Assembly (NCBI GenBank): GCA_014801955.1
Contig: JAAVDE010000038.1
Location: 18,210 to 82,209 of the forward strand
DNA from: Bacteroides sp.
Lineage (GTDB): Bacteria; Bacteroidota; Bacteroidia; Bacteroidales; Muribaculaceae
DNA length: 64,000 nucleotides
Direction: 5' to 3'
A program made the translations under genes and the position numbers. Of this stretch, positions 34,922 through 43,816 are shown piece by piece. Positions within the stretch are counted from its first letter, which is position 1; every line of letters begins with the position of its first letter. Under the pieces are notes generated by a model. It saw nothing but the letters and a program-made list of their open reading frames with translations. It did no database searches and was not told the DNA's origin.

Positions 34922-35290
34922 ATGAGTAACGCAAGGATAATTGAACTGCCGAAGATTCTCGATGAGCGCGGAAACCTGTCGTTCATCGAGGAGTGTAACC
35001 ATGTTCCGTTCAAGATCGCTCGCGTCTACTGGGTCTACGACGTTCCGGGCGGGCAGCGGCGCGACGGCCATGCCTACCGCCGCAATCAGGAATTGATTGT
35101 TGCCCTTTCCGGTTCGTTTGATGTTCAGCTCGGCTCGGGCGAGGTTTATTCCTTGAACCGCAGCTATTACGGCCTTTATGTTCCGGCCGGAACATGGCGC
35201 GAGCTGAAAAACTTTTCGACCAACTCCCTGGCGATGATTCTGGCTTCGGAGCCATATAACCCCGACGATTATGTGTATGACAACGATTGA
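34922..35290 (+). CDS. FdtA/QdtA-like sugar 3,4-ketoisomerase, variant with GHAYR
   Basis: 122-aa cupin. The family strand RVYWVYDVPGGQRRDGHAYR carries His50 but has Tyr52 where FdtA enzymes have the second active-site histidine. The rest is standard: ELIVALSGSFDVQL, LNRSYYGLYVPAGTWRE. FdtA/QdtA enzymes interconvert dTDP-4-keto-6-deoxyglucose and its 3-keto isomer before amination. It is followed by a second paralogue and a transaminase. It could be active, a regulatory partner, or half of a heterodimer. Confidence 0.85.
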   Translation: MSNARIIELPKILDERGNLSFIEECNHVPFKIARVYWVYDVPGGQRRDGHAYRRNQELIVALSGSFDVQLGSGEVYSLNRSYYGLYVPAGTWRELKNFSTNSLAMILASEPYNPDDYVYDND

Positions 35291-35693
35291 CGACTGCCGC
35301 ATCATCTCGCTTCCGCGCCATAGCAGCGACCGCCAGGGAAATCTGACCGTTGCCGAGAACCTGCCGTTCGCAATCCGCCGGGTTTATTATCTCTATGACG
35401 TTCCCGGCGGCGAAAACCGCGGCGAACACGCCCACAGGGAGCTTGACCAGTTGATTGTTGCCGCTTCGGGGAGCTTCACCGTTATGCTCGACGACGGTCG
35501 TCGCCGCCGCGAGGTTTTCCTGAACCGACCGAACGTAGGCCTGATGATTCCCCACGGCATTTGGCATCATCTCCACGATTTTTCGTCGGGGGCAGTGGCG
35601 CTTTCGCTAACCTCCGATCTTTATCGCGAAGAGGATTATCTTCGCCGTTATGAAGACTTCATGCAATTCCGAACAGAAAATGGAGCAGATTAA
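35271..35693 (+). CDS. FdtA/QdtA-like sugar 3,4-ketoisomerase, canonical HAH
   Basis: 140 aa (138 if the ATG at 35277 is used; both starts lie in the end of the first paralogue). [20 protein letters not shown] contains both active-site histidines, spaced as in the characterised FdtA (His49/His51). [16 protein letters not shown] and [15 protein letters not shown] complete the cupin. Predicted to make dTDP-3-keto-6-deoxyhexose for the following transaminase. Whether it forms the galacto (FdtA) or gluco (QdtA) epimer cannot be read with confidence. Confidence 0.87.
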   Translation: MCMTTIDDCRIISLPRHSSDRQGNLTVAENLPFAIRRVYYLYDVPGGENRGEHAHRELDQLIVAASGSFTVMLDDGRRRREVFLNRPNVGLMIPHGIWHHLHDFSSGAVALSLTSDLYREEDYLRRYEDFMQFRTENGAD

Positions 35694-36786
35694 ATTTCTT
35701 GACCTGCAAAAAATTAACGCACTCCACGGGCCGGCCATCAAGGCCGCGACCGAGCGCGTTGTCGATTCCGGCTGGTATCTGCAAGGCGCCGAGAATAAGG
35801 CTTTCGAGGCGGAATATGCCGACTATATCGGCACTGCCCACGCCGTTGGCTGCGGCAATGGTCTCGATGCGCTGCGCCTGATTCTGCGCGCCTATATTGA
35901 ACTGGGGCGGCTCCGCCCGGGCGATGAGGTTATTGTGCCTGCCAATACCTATATTGCGTCGATACTGGCTATTACCGACTGCGGACTCGTTCCGGTTTTG
36001 GTCGAGCCCGACCAGCAGACGCTTCAGATCGATGCGCAGAGGGTGGGGGAGGCGGTAACTCCGGCCACCCGAGCCGTGATGATAGTTCATCTCTATGGCC
36101 GCTGTGCCTATTCGGAGCAGATTGCCGAAATTTGCCGCCGGAACGACCTGCTGCTGATTGAAGATAACGCGCAGGCCCACGGCTGCCTCTGGCATGGGCG
36201 GCGCACCGGCTCTCTCGGCGATGCTGCCGGCCATAGCTTCTATCCGGGCAAGAATCTCGGCGCGCTGGGCGACGGCGGAGCCGTTACGACCGATGACCCC
36301 GAGCTGGCCGCTATGGTTCGCGCGCTGGCCAATTATGGCTCAGCCAGGAAGTATGTTTTCGATCATGTCGGCTTCAATTCGCGCCTCGATGAGATTCAGG
36401 CCGCGGTGCTCAGGGTCAAACTGCCGTTTCTCGACGCTGAGAACCGGCGGCGCAAGGAAATTGCCGCGCTCTATGAGGCGGGAATCACCAACCCGAAAAT
36501 TAAACTGCCGCTCCCGGTCGATAGCGACAGCAACGTGGTTCATATCTTTCCGGTGTTTGCCGAAGAGCGCGACCGCCTGCAGAAGTATTTGGCCGACAAC
36601 GGCGTTCAAACGCTGATTCACTATCCGATTCCGCCCCACCGCCAGCAGTGCTACCGGCAGTGGGCCGCACTCCGATTCCCAATAACCGAACAAATTCATA
36701 ACCAAGAACTTTCGCTGCCGGTTTCGCCGGTGATGACCACCGAAGAGGTGCAGCGCGTTATTAACTTAATTAATTCATGGACATAG
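35680..36786 (+). CDS. DegT/DnrJ/EryC1/StrS aminotransferase (FdtB/QdtB-like)
   Basis: 368 aa from [17 protein letters not shown] at 35680; this start overlaps the ketoisomerase by 14 bases, and the longer frame from 35650 adds nothing family-like. PLP lysine K191 in [25 protein letters not shown] and [15 protein letters not shown] are other family marks. Predicted to aminate the 3-keto sugar to dTDP-3-amino-3,6-dideoxyhexose. No N-acetyltransferase or glycosyltransferase lies next to it, so the pathway is incomplete locally. Confidence 0.9.
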   Translation: MEQIKFLDLQKINALHGPAIKAATERVVDSGWYLQGAENKAFEAEYADYIGTAHAVGCGNGLDALRLILRAYIELGRLRPGDEVIVPANTYIASILAITDCGLVPVLVEPDQQTLQIDAQRVGEAVTPATRAVMIVHLYGRCAYSEQIAEICRRNDLLLIEDNAQAHGCLWHGRRTGSLGDAAGHSFYPGKNLGALGDGGAVTTDDPELAAMVRALANYGSARKYVFDHVGFNSRLDEIQAAVLRVKLPFLDAENRRRKEIAALYEAGITNPKIKLPLPVDSDSNVVHIFPVFAEERDRLQKYLADNGVQTLIHYPIPPHRQQCYRQWAALRFPITEQIHNQELSLPVSPVMTTEEVQRVINLINSWT

Positions 36787-37727
36787 TCTTTTTGATTGCC
36801 GGATTCGTTTTGATTCTCGGCGGAGCAAACTTCATGACCGACGGCTGCGCGGCTGTTGCCAAGCGCTTCGGGGTCAGTGATTTCGTTATTGGTCTGACGA
36901 TTGTTTCCATCGGAACGAGCGCGCCGGAATTTATTGTTAGTCTTTTGGCGGCCATCGAGGGTGCCCCGGCAATGTCGATTGGCAATATTGTCGGCTCCAA
37001 TATCTTTAACATACTGATGATTATCGGTATCGTTGCCATTCTGCGGCCCATCAGCGTTCCGAAAACCGTTTTGACCGGCGATGCGATTTGGATGCTCATC
37101 TCCTCGCTGGCCATGTTTTTCGTTGGCATGGCTCCCGAACTCGGAGCCGGTCCGAGGGTGTTGACGCGCGTCAGCTCGCTGCTGTTCGTTTTGTTCTTCG
37201 CCCTGTTTCTCTTAAACGCGCTGACCAAACCGAAAACCTCCGGCGATTCACCCGAGGAGGAAATCAAGTCCATGCCCCTGTGGCGCTCGCTGCTCTATTT
37301 GTTCGGCGGCCTGGGAGTGCTGGTGTGGGGTGGCGAATGGTTCGTTGACGGCGCCACCGGCCTGGCCCGTATGCTCGGCTGGAGCGAGGCGCTCATTGGC
37401 CTGACAATCCTTGCCGTCGGAACGTCGCTGCCCGAGCTTGCCGCTTCAATAACCGCCGCCCTGAAGGGAATGTCGGGTCTGTCGGTCGGAACCGTTATCG
37501 GCTCCTGTATTTTCAACGTGTTCTTCGTTTTGGGCTGCGCCGGAACGATTACGCCGATGGCCTTCGGCAATATCGGCCCCGTTGACCTGAGCGTTCTGCT
37601 GGTTTCGGCGGTTCTTTTCCTTGCGTTCGGCTTTTTGTTTGGCAATAAGGTTATTAAACGTTGGGAGGGTATAGTGATGGCGATTGTCTATATCGCCTAC
37701 ATGATTTACCTTTATATGAACATATAA
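36777..37727 (+). CDS. Calcium/sodium antiporter family (YrbG-like CaCA)
   Basis: 316 aa, about ten helices in two inverted repeats. Alpha-1: [17 protein letters not shown] and [11 protein letters not shown]. Alpha-2: [16 protein letters not shown] and [13 protein letters not shown]. The acidic residues of the ion site (Glu in APEF and LPEL) are kept. It exchanges Na+ (or H+) for Ca2+ in characterised relatives. It overlaps the transaminase stop by 10 bases, though a functional link is not obvious. Confidence 0.93.
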   Translation: MDIVFLIAGFVLILGGANFMTDGCAAVAKRFGVSDFVIGLTIVSIGTSAPEFIVSLLAAIEGAPAMSIGNIVGSNIFNILMIIGIVAILRPISVPKTVLTGDAIWMLISSLAMFFVGMAPELGAGPRVLTRVSSLLFVLFFALFLLNALTKPKTSGDSPEEEIKSMPLWRSLLYLFGGLGVLVWGGEWFVDGATGLARMLGWSEALIGLTILAVGTSLPELAASITAALKGMSGLSVGTVIGSCIFNVFFVLGCAGTITPMAFGNIGPVDLSVLLVSAVLFLAFGFLFGNKVIKRWEGIVMAIVYIAYMIYLYMNI

Positions 37728-37735
37728 AAAATAAA

Positions 37736-37768
37736 TTTGGAGCGAAAGCGAAAAAATTGTTACCTTTG
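37736..37768 (+). promoter_or_regulatory. gyrA promoter
   Basis: TTTG at 37736-37739, 21-base spacer, TACCTTTG at 37761-37768, then 32 bases to the gyrA ATG. Confidence 0.75.
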
Positions 37769-37800
37769 TAGGTTGAAAAATCAAAACTGAATCACAAAAT

Positions 37801-40329
37801 ATGCTTAATCAGGAAAGAATCCAGAAAATCAATATCGAGAGCGAAATGAAAACCGCCTACATCGACTATTCGATGTCGGTTATCGTCAGTCGCGCTCTGC
37901 CCGACGTTCGCGACGGCCTCAAGCCCGTGCAGCGACGCGTGCTCTATGGCATGAACGTCATGGGCAACACCTCCGATAAACCCCACAAGAAATCCGCCAA
38001 CTGCGTCGGTGAGGTTATGGGTAAATATCACCCCCACGGCGACTCATCGATCTATGGCACGGTTGTTCGCCTGGCTCAGGACTGGAACATGCGCAATATT
38101 CTGGTCGACGGCCACGGCAACTTCGGCTCAATCGACGGCGACGGCGCCGCCGCTATGCGTTACACCGAGGTGCGCCTTGCAAAGATGGGCGAGGAGATGC
38201 TCTCCGACATTGAGAAGGACACGGTCGTTATGCAGCCCAACTATGATAACAACCACATTGAGCCGACCGTTCTTCCCGCCCGATTCCCCAACCTGCTGGT
38301 CAACGGCGCAACCGGCATCGCGGTCGGTATGGCAACCAACATGCCGACCCACAACCTGCGCGAAACCATTGCCGGCACGATTGCGCTGCTCGAAAATCCC
38401 GAGCTCACAATCGAGGAGCTGATGGACTATATTCCGGCTCCCGACTTTCCGACCGGCGGTCTGATTTATGGTATCAACGGCGTTAAGGACGCCTATGCCA
38501 CCGGACGCGGCCGCATCGTTGTTCGTGCTAAATACGACATGGTGCCCGAGGCGAACCATACCAACATCGTCATCACCGAAATCCCCTATGGCGTTAACCG
38601 CTCGGAACTGGTCAAGCAGATTGCCGGCCTCGTGACCGACAAAAAAATCGAAGGCATATCCAATATCCAGGACCTTTCGAACGAAGACACTAAGCAACAC
38701 ATCGTAATTACCCTGCGCTCCGATGCCAACGCCAACGTTGTTATGAACAAGCTCTTTAAGATGAGCATGTTGCAGTCTAGCTTCAGCGTCAACAACGTTG
38801 CTCTGGTCAATGGGCGCCCGCGCACTCTGAACCTCAAGGAGATTCTCGCCGCCTTTATTGACCACCGCCACGACGTCGTTATTCGCCGAACCAAGTTCGA
38901 ACTGAAAAAAGCCGAAGAGCGCGCCCATATCCTCCAGGGCCTGATTATCGCGTCGCAAAACATCGACGAGGTTATCAAGATTATTAAGGAGAGCGCAAAC
39001 ACCGAGGCTGCCCGTCAGGCTCTGTCGGACCGCTTCGGCCTGAGCGAAGCCCAGACCCAGGCAATCGTTGAAATGCGCCTGCGCCAGCTGACCGGCCTCG
39101 AGCAGGACAAGCTGCGCCAGAACTATGATGACCTGCTCAATGAAATCGAGCACCTGAAACTCATTCTCAGCGACCCCATCGTTTGTCGCGACCTGATTAA
39201 AACCGAGCTTCAGGAAGTTGCAGATAAATATGGCGACGCCCGCCGCACCGAAATCAACCTCGCCGGCGGCGAGTTCAGCGACGACTCGTTTGTTGACGAC
39301 GACGAAATGGTTATCACCATCAGCCACCTCGGCTATATCAAACGCACCAAACTCAGCGAATTCCGCGCCCAGAACCGCGGCGGCGTCGGCGTCAAGGGTT
39401 CTTCGACCCGTTCGGAAGACTTCATCGAGCATATCTACACGGCCAGCAACCGCTCCTACATGCTCTTCTTCACCGAGCGTGGCCGCTGCTACTGGATTAA
39501 GGTCTACAACATTCCCGAATTTGGCCGCGCTCAGAAGGGTCGCGCCATTCAGAACCTGCTCAGCATTGAAGGCGGCGACCGCGTGAAGGCCTACATCGCC
39601 GTGCGCAATCTCGCCGACCGCGAATTTGTTGAAACCCACAACCTGGTGTTCTGCACCAAGAAGGGTATTGTTAAGAAAACCCCGCTCGAAGCGTACTCCC
39701 GTCCGCGCAATATCGGCGTGAACGCCATTATTATCCGCGAGGACGACGAACTGCTGCAGGTTGAAATGACCAACGGCGACAGCGAAATCATCCTCGCTAA
39801 CCGAAACGGTCGTGCAATCCGCTTCGACGAGCGTCGCGTTCGCGAAATGGGCCGCATGTCGACCGGTGTGCGCGGCATGACTCTCGACGACGACAACGAC
39901 GAAGTCGTAGGCATGATCTGCATGGAGCGCGATTCGGAAAAGACCGTCATGGTTCTCTCTGAAAAGGGCTACGGCAAACGCTCGGACCTCGAGGACTACC
40001 GCGTTACAAACCGCGGCGGCAAGGGCGTCAAGACCATGAGCATCACCGAAAAGACCGGCTCGCTCGTTGCAATCAAGAGCGTTGACGACAGCAATGACCT
40101 CGTTATCATTAACCGCAGCGGCATTACCATTCGCCTGCGCATGGCCGACATTCGCGTGATGGGCCGTGCAACGCAGGGCGTGCGCGTTATCAATCTCGAA
40201 AAGCGCGGCGACACCATTGCTAGCGTCTGCACCGTCGATACCGACCCTGAAGAAGAGGTCGAAATCCCCGACAATGACGTTGAGCAGAACGCCGACGCAG
40301 ACACTACCGTTCAGGAAGAAAATCAATAA
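37801..40329 (+). CDS. gyrA: DNA gyrase subunit A
   Basis: 842-aa breakage-reunion subunit of gyrase. The quinolone-binding segment reads [10 protein letters not shown], with Ser82 (E. coli Ser83) but Gly86 where E. coli has Asp87. Catalytic Tyr121 lies in [11 protein letters not shown]. The C-terminal pinwheel repeats carry the GyrA-box-like [13 protein letters not shown], supporting GyrA over ParC. The tail (about 815-842) is strongly acidic. It starts a short transcription unit with the following TPR gene, 18 bases downstream. Confidence 0.96.
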   Translation: MLNQERIQKINIESEMKTAYIDYSMSVIVSRALPDVRDGLKPVQRRVLYGMNVMGNTSDKPHKKSANCVGEVMGKYHPHGDSSIYGTVVRLAQDWNMRNILVDGHGNFGSIDGDGAAAMRYTEVRLAKMGEEMLSDIEKDTVVMQPNYDNNHIEPTVLPARFPNLLVNGATGIAVGMATNMPTHNLRETIAGTIALLENPELTIEELMDYIPAPDFPTGGLIYGINGVKDAYATGRGRIVVRAKYDMVPEANHTNIVITEIPYGVNRSELVKQIAGLVTDKKIEGISNIQDLSNEDTKQHIVITLRSDANANVVMNKLFKMSMLQSSFSVNNVALVNGRPRTLNLKEILAAFIDHRHDVVIRRTKFELKKAEERAHILQGLIIASQNIDEVIKIIKESANTEAARQALSDRFGLSEAQTQAIVEMRLRQLTGLEQDKLRQNYDDLLNEIEHLKLILSDPIVCRDLIKTELQEVADKYGDARRTEINLAGGEFSDDSFVDDDEMVITISHLGYIKRTKLSEFRAQNRGGVGVKGSSTRSEDFIEHIYTASNRSYMLFFTERGRCYWIKVYNIPEFGRAQKGRAIQNLLSIEGGDRVKAYIAVRNLADREFVETHNLVFCTKKGIVKKTPLEAYSRPRNIGVNAIIIREDDELLQVEMTNGDSEIILANRNGRAIRFDERRVREMGRMSTGVRGMTLDDDNDEVVGMICMERDSEKTVMVLSEKGYGKRSDLEDYRVTNRGGKGVKTMSITEKTGSLVAIKSVDDSNDLVIINRSGITIRLRMADIRVMGRATQGVRVINLEKRGDTIASVCTVDTDPEEEVEIPDNDVEQNADADTTVQEENQ

Positions 40330-40347
40330 ACTAATATCTATAAACAA

Positions 40348-41610
40348 ATGAAAAAAGTTCTTTTAATAGCTTGTGGCCTCATGATGGCCGGCAGCGCATT
40401 TGCTCAGCAAAGCGTTTTGAAGGACGCCGAACGCGCACTGCGCGTTGAGGTGCCCGACCACGCCAAAATCGCTTCCATGCTCGAGGGCGCGATGACCAAT
40501 CCCGAAACCGCCGAAGATGTTAAAACCTGGTATCTTGCCGGTAAAAATGCCTTCCAGACCTGGCAGACCGGCTGGGAGCAGCTCCAGCAGGGCGGCAACC
40601 CCGACAAGGTCAAGATGAGTAAGGCAATCGTCGATGGCTATGACTTCTATGTCAAGGCTTTCGGCATGGATACCGTCAGAACTCTTGACAAAAAAGGCGT
40701 AGAAAAAATCAAAACCAAGTATTCCAAGGAAATGGTAAAGACCATCGTTGCCAACATGGACCGTTTCTACGACGCCGGTGCCCTGCTCTATGAAGGCCAG
40801 GACCTGCCCCGTGCATATCGCGCTTGGGAAATCTACACCTCCATGCCCACTATGCCCAGCCTTGGCAAAGACGCACCCGCTGCTCCCCATGACTCCATCA
40901 TGGGTCAGACCTACTACAACATGGGTATCTTCGCCTATCAGGCCGACATGAAGCCCGAAGCCCTCAAGTCATTCGTCAATGCTATCGAACACGGCTGGGG
41001 CGAAGCCGCCTACGACAACGCTCTCGCTCTGGCTGCCGAACTCGAGGATATGCCCATGATGGAACGCATCGCCAACGAAGGCTTCAATAAGTTCGGCAAA
41101 CAGAACTATATCGGCACTCTCGTAAGCCTCTACGTTAAGAAAGGCGACTACGACACCGCCCTGCAGATGGTTAACCGCGCGCTGGCTCAGAACCCCGATA
41201 ACGCCGTTCTCTATAACGTTAAAGGTGTCCTGGTTGAAAGCACCGCTCAGGAAGAGGGCCTTGCTCCCGAAAAAGTCGCTGCTGCCAACGAAGAAGCGCT
41301 CGGCTACTACGGCAAAGCAGTTGAACTCGACGCCAACAACCCCGAGGCTCGCTTCAACTATGGCCGTATGCTTGCCAACAAGGCCTACAAAGCCAGCGAC
41401 GACGGCATCGAACTCAGCAATGAAGATTACAACAAACTCCAGGAAGAAGTAATTGTTCCCTACTTCAAACAGGCCGCCGAGCAGCTCGAAGCCTGCATCG
41501 CCATCAATCCCGAAACCAACCGTCAGGCCTTCACCATCCTGAAAAACATTTACTACAACCTCAAGGACGACGTTAACATGCAGCGCATCGCCGACCTCGA
41601 ACTCGAATAA
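40348..41610 (+). CDS. Exported tetratricopeptide-repeat protein
   Basis: 420 aa with a signal peptide (MKKVLLIACGLMMAGSAFAQ). The mature part is alpha-helical, with TPR-like repeats most readable at YYNMGIFAYQADMKPEALKS, LVSLYVKKGDYDTALQMVNRALAQNPDN, and ALGYYGKAVELDANNPEARFNYGRM. No enzymatic motif. It probably acts as a periplasmic scaffold. Codon composition and the 18-base spacing fit cotranscription with gyrA, and a terminator follows. Confidence 0.85.
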   Translation: MKKVLLIACGLMMAGSAFAQQSVLKDAERALRVEVPDHAKIASMLEGAMTNPETAEDVKTWYLAGKNAFQTWQTGWEQLQQGGNPDKVKMSKAIVDGYDFYVKAFGMDTVRTLDKKGVEKIKTKYSKEMVKTIVANMDRFYDAGALLYEGQDLPRAYRAWEIYTSMPTMPSLGKDAPAAPHDSIMGQTYYNMGIFAYQADMKPEALKSFVNAIEHGWGEAAYDNALALAAELEDMPMMERIANEGFNKFGKQNYIGTLVSLYVKKGDYDTALQMVNRALAQNPDNAVLYNVKGVLVESTAQEEGLAPEKVAAANEEALGYYGKAVELDANNPEARFNYGRMLANKAYKASDDGIELSNEDYNKLQEEVIVPYFKQAAEQLEACIAINPETNRQAFTILKNIYYNLKDDVNMQRIADLELE

Positions 41611-41634
41611 TCTCCGAACATAAAATTCCCTCTT

Positions 41635-41667
41635 CCCCGGCAATTCTCGTTGTCGGGGATTTTTTTT
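41635..41667 (+). terminator. Rho-independent terminator after the gyrA-TPR unit
   Basis: CCCCGGCAA (41635-41643) and TTGTCGGGG (41650-41658) form a 9-bp stem with one G-U, loop TTCTCG, followed by an A and eight T. Confidence 0.9.
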
Positions 41668-41674
41668 GAAAAAT

Positions 41675-41706
41675 TTTGGTGAATAGCGAAAAAATTCGTA
41701 AATTTG
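41675..41706 (+). promoter_or_regulatory. clpP promoter
   Basis: TTTG at 41675-41678, a 20-base spacer, TAAATTTG at 41699-41706, then 32 bases to the clpP ATG. It begins right after the preceding terminator. Confidence 0.75.
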
Positions 41707-41738
41707 TATATAAATTTCAATGAAAGGTACTAATTTTT

Positions 41739-42440
41739 ATGGCAAATTTCAATCCCAACGACTTCAGAAACTTCGCAACGAAGCACTGTGGCATAAACCC
41801 TTTGGTGTTTGACCAGTTCACGGCCAAAGCCAATAACGACCTGATAACGTCGAGCTATATCTCTCCCACCATTATTGAAGAACGTCAGCTGAACGTTGCT
41901 CAGATGGACGTTTTCTCGCGTCTGATGATGGACAGAATCATTTTCCTCGGAACTGACGTTAACGATTATTCGGCCAACGTTATTCAGGCTCAGCTGCTGT
42001 ATCTCGACAGCGCCGACCCCGGCAAGGACGTCAGCATCTACATCAACTCGCCCGGCGGCAGCGTTTATGCCGGTCTTGGCATTTACGACACGATGCAGTA
42101 TATTTCGAGCGACGTAGCCACCATCTGCACCGGCATGGCTGCCTCTATGGCTGCTGTTCTGCTCGTTGCAGGTCAAAAGGGCAAGCGCTTCGCCCTCAAG
42201 CACTCGCGCGTTATGATTCACCAGCCCATGGGTGGCGCCCAGGGTCAGGCCAGCGATATTGAAATCACCGCCCGCGAAATCCTGAAGCTGAAACACGAGC
42301 TCTATTCAATCATCGCCGACCATTCCGGCCAGCCGATTGAAAAGGTTGAGCGCGACAGCGACCGCGACTACTGGATGACGGCGCAGGAGGCAGAGCAATA
42401 TGGCATGATCGACAAGGTTCTTATCAAAGCAAAGCAGTAA
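41739..42440 (+). CDS. clpP: ATP-dependent Clp protease proteolytic subunit
   Basis: 233-aa serine peptidase forming the ClpP chamber. Catalytic triad: Ser136 in [10 protein letters not shown], His161 in MIHQPMGG, Asp210 in ERDSDRD, with the same S-H and H-D spacing as E. coli ClpP. The N terminus is about 25-35 residues longer than E. coli, possibly a propeptide. It pairs with clpX 10 bases downstream. Trigger factor (tig), the usual upstream partner in Bacteroides, is absent here. Confidence 0.96.
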   Translation: MANFNPNDFRNFATKHCGINPLVFDQFTAKANNDLITSSYISPTIIEERQLNVAQMDVFSRLMMDRIIFLGTDVNDYSANVIQAQLLYLDSADPGKDVSIYINSPGGSVYAGLGIYDTMQYISSDVATICTGMAASMAAVLLVAGQKGKRFALKHSRVMIHQPMGGAQGQASDIEITAREILKLKHELYSIIADHSGQPIEKVERDSDRDYWMTAQEAEQYGMIDKVLIKAKQ

Positions 42441-42450
42441 GGACCGGAGC

Positions 42451-43725
42451 ATGGCAAAGAAAAATCAACTCGGCAACAGATGCGCGTTCTGTGGCGGCCC
42501 TACGTCGCCCGGAGCGGCTTTGTTGCCGTCGCCAATTGATCCGTCGGTCTGCATCTGTTCCGACTGCCTGGGCCAGATCTATGACCTTTTTGGTGAAGAG
42601 CTCGGAGTCGGACGGAAATCTGCCGAAAAGACTCCCGCTCGCAAGGGCGCGAGCAAATCAAAGGTTCCGACCCCGCGCGAAATCAACGACTTTCTGAATC
42701 AATATGTAATCGGCCAGGACGACGCCAAGAAGTATCTTTCCGTAGCCGTTTATAACCACTACAAGCGTTTGAATCAGAAGGAATCGGACCTCGACCCGGA
42801 GGTTGACATTGAAAAGAGCAATATTATTATCGTCGGCCCGACCGGCACCGGCAAAACCTTGCTGGCCAAGACGATTGCCCGCCTGCTCGACGTTCCGTTC
42901 ACGATTGTTGACGCAACGGTGCTGACCGAAGCCGGCTATGTTGGCGAAGATATTGAGAGCCTGCTGACCCGACTGCTCCAAGCGGCTGACTATGACGTTG
43001 AGCGCGCCCAGCGCGGCATTGTCTTTATCGACGAAATCGACAAGATTGCCCGCAAGGGCGACAATCCGTCGATCACGCGCGACGTCAGCGGCGAAGGCGT
43101 TCAGCAGGGCCTGCTGAAGCTGCTCGAAGGCTCGGTTGTTAACGTTCCGCCCCAGGGTGGACGCAAACACCCCGAGGCAAAGATGATTCCGGTCGACACC
43201 AAGGATATTCTGTTTATCTGCGGCGGCGCGTTCGATGGCATCGAGCGCAAAATCGCCCACCGACTGAACACCCACGTCGTTGGCTACTCCACCAGTGCCG
43301 CCAAGCAGAAAATCCAACGCGACAACTATCTCCAATACGTTGCCCCGCAGGACCTGAAATCCTTCGGTCTGATTCCGGAAATCATTGGCCGTCTGCCGAT
43401 TCTGACCCATCTCGATCCGCTGGACCGCGATGCGCTGCTGCGCGTTCTGACCGAGCCGAAAAATGCAATCATCCGTCAGTATGTCAAGATGTTTGCAATG
43501 GACGGCGTTAAGCTCACTTTTGAGCAGGACGCCCTGGAGCTCATCGTTGACAAGGCTATTGAGTATAAGCTCGGCGCCCGCGGCTTGCGTTCCATCGTTG
43601 AGTCAATCATGGTCGAGGCCATGTTCAACACTCCCGGAACCAAAACCAAGGAGCTGACAATTACGCGCGATTATGCCCTGGAGCAGATTCAAAAAGCTCA
43701 CTTTGAAACCGACATCGTTAAATAA
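42451..43725 (+). CDS. clpX: Clp protease ATP-binding subunit ClpX
   Basis: 424-aa AAA+ unfoldase. N-terminal zinc-binding domain with C11, C14, C36 and C39; Walker A GPTGTGKT at 129-136; Walker [12 protein letters not shown] near 188-198; pore region GYVGEDIES just before; sensor 2 [10 protein letters not shown] near 385. Unfolds tagged proteins into ClpP. clpP-clpX spacing indicates one transcript. Confidence 0.97.
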   Translation: MAKKNQLGNRCAFCGGPTSPGAALLPSPIDPSVCICSDCLGQIYDLFGEELGVGRKSAEKTPARKGASKSKVPTPREINDFLNQYVIGQDDAKKYLSVAVYNHYKRLNQKESDLDPEVDIEKSNIIIVGPTGTGKTLLAKTIARLLDVPFTIVDATVLTEAGYVGEDIESLLTRLLQAADYDVERAQRGIVFIDEIDKIARKGDNPSITRDVSGEGVQQGLLKLLEGSVVNVPPQGGRKHPEAKMIPVDTKDILFICGGAFDGIERKIAHRLNTHVVGYSTSAAKQKIQRDNYLQYVAPQDLKSFGLIPEIIGRLPILTHLDPLDRDALLRVLTEPKNAIIRQYVKMFAMDGVKLTFEQDALELIVDKAIEYKLGARGLRSIVESIMVEAMFNTPGTKTKELTITRDYALEQIQKAHFETDIVK

Positions 43726-43816
43726 CCAACTCGACCTAATTTCAAAACAGAAAGTATCCTCCCGACGCATTTAATTCTTACAATCATTTTTTTTCACACA
43801 ACAAGCATCATTAATT

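Noticed and set aside
38128..40347. 739-codon minus-strand ORF antisense to gyrA
   Set aside because: Open only because of GC-rich codon bias opposite gyrA; no recognisable domain and no promoter.
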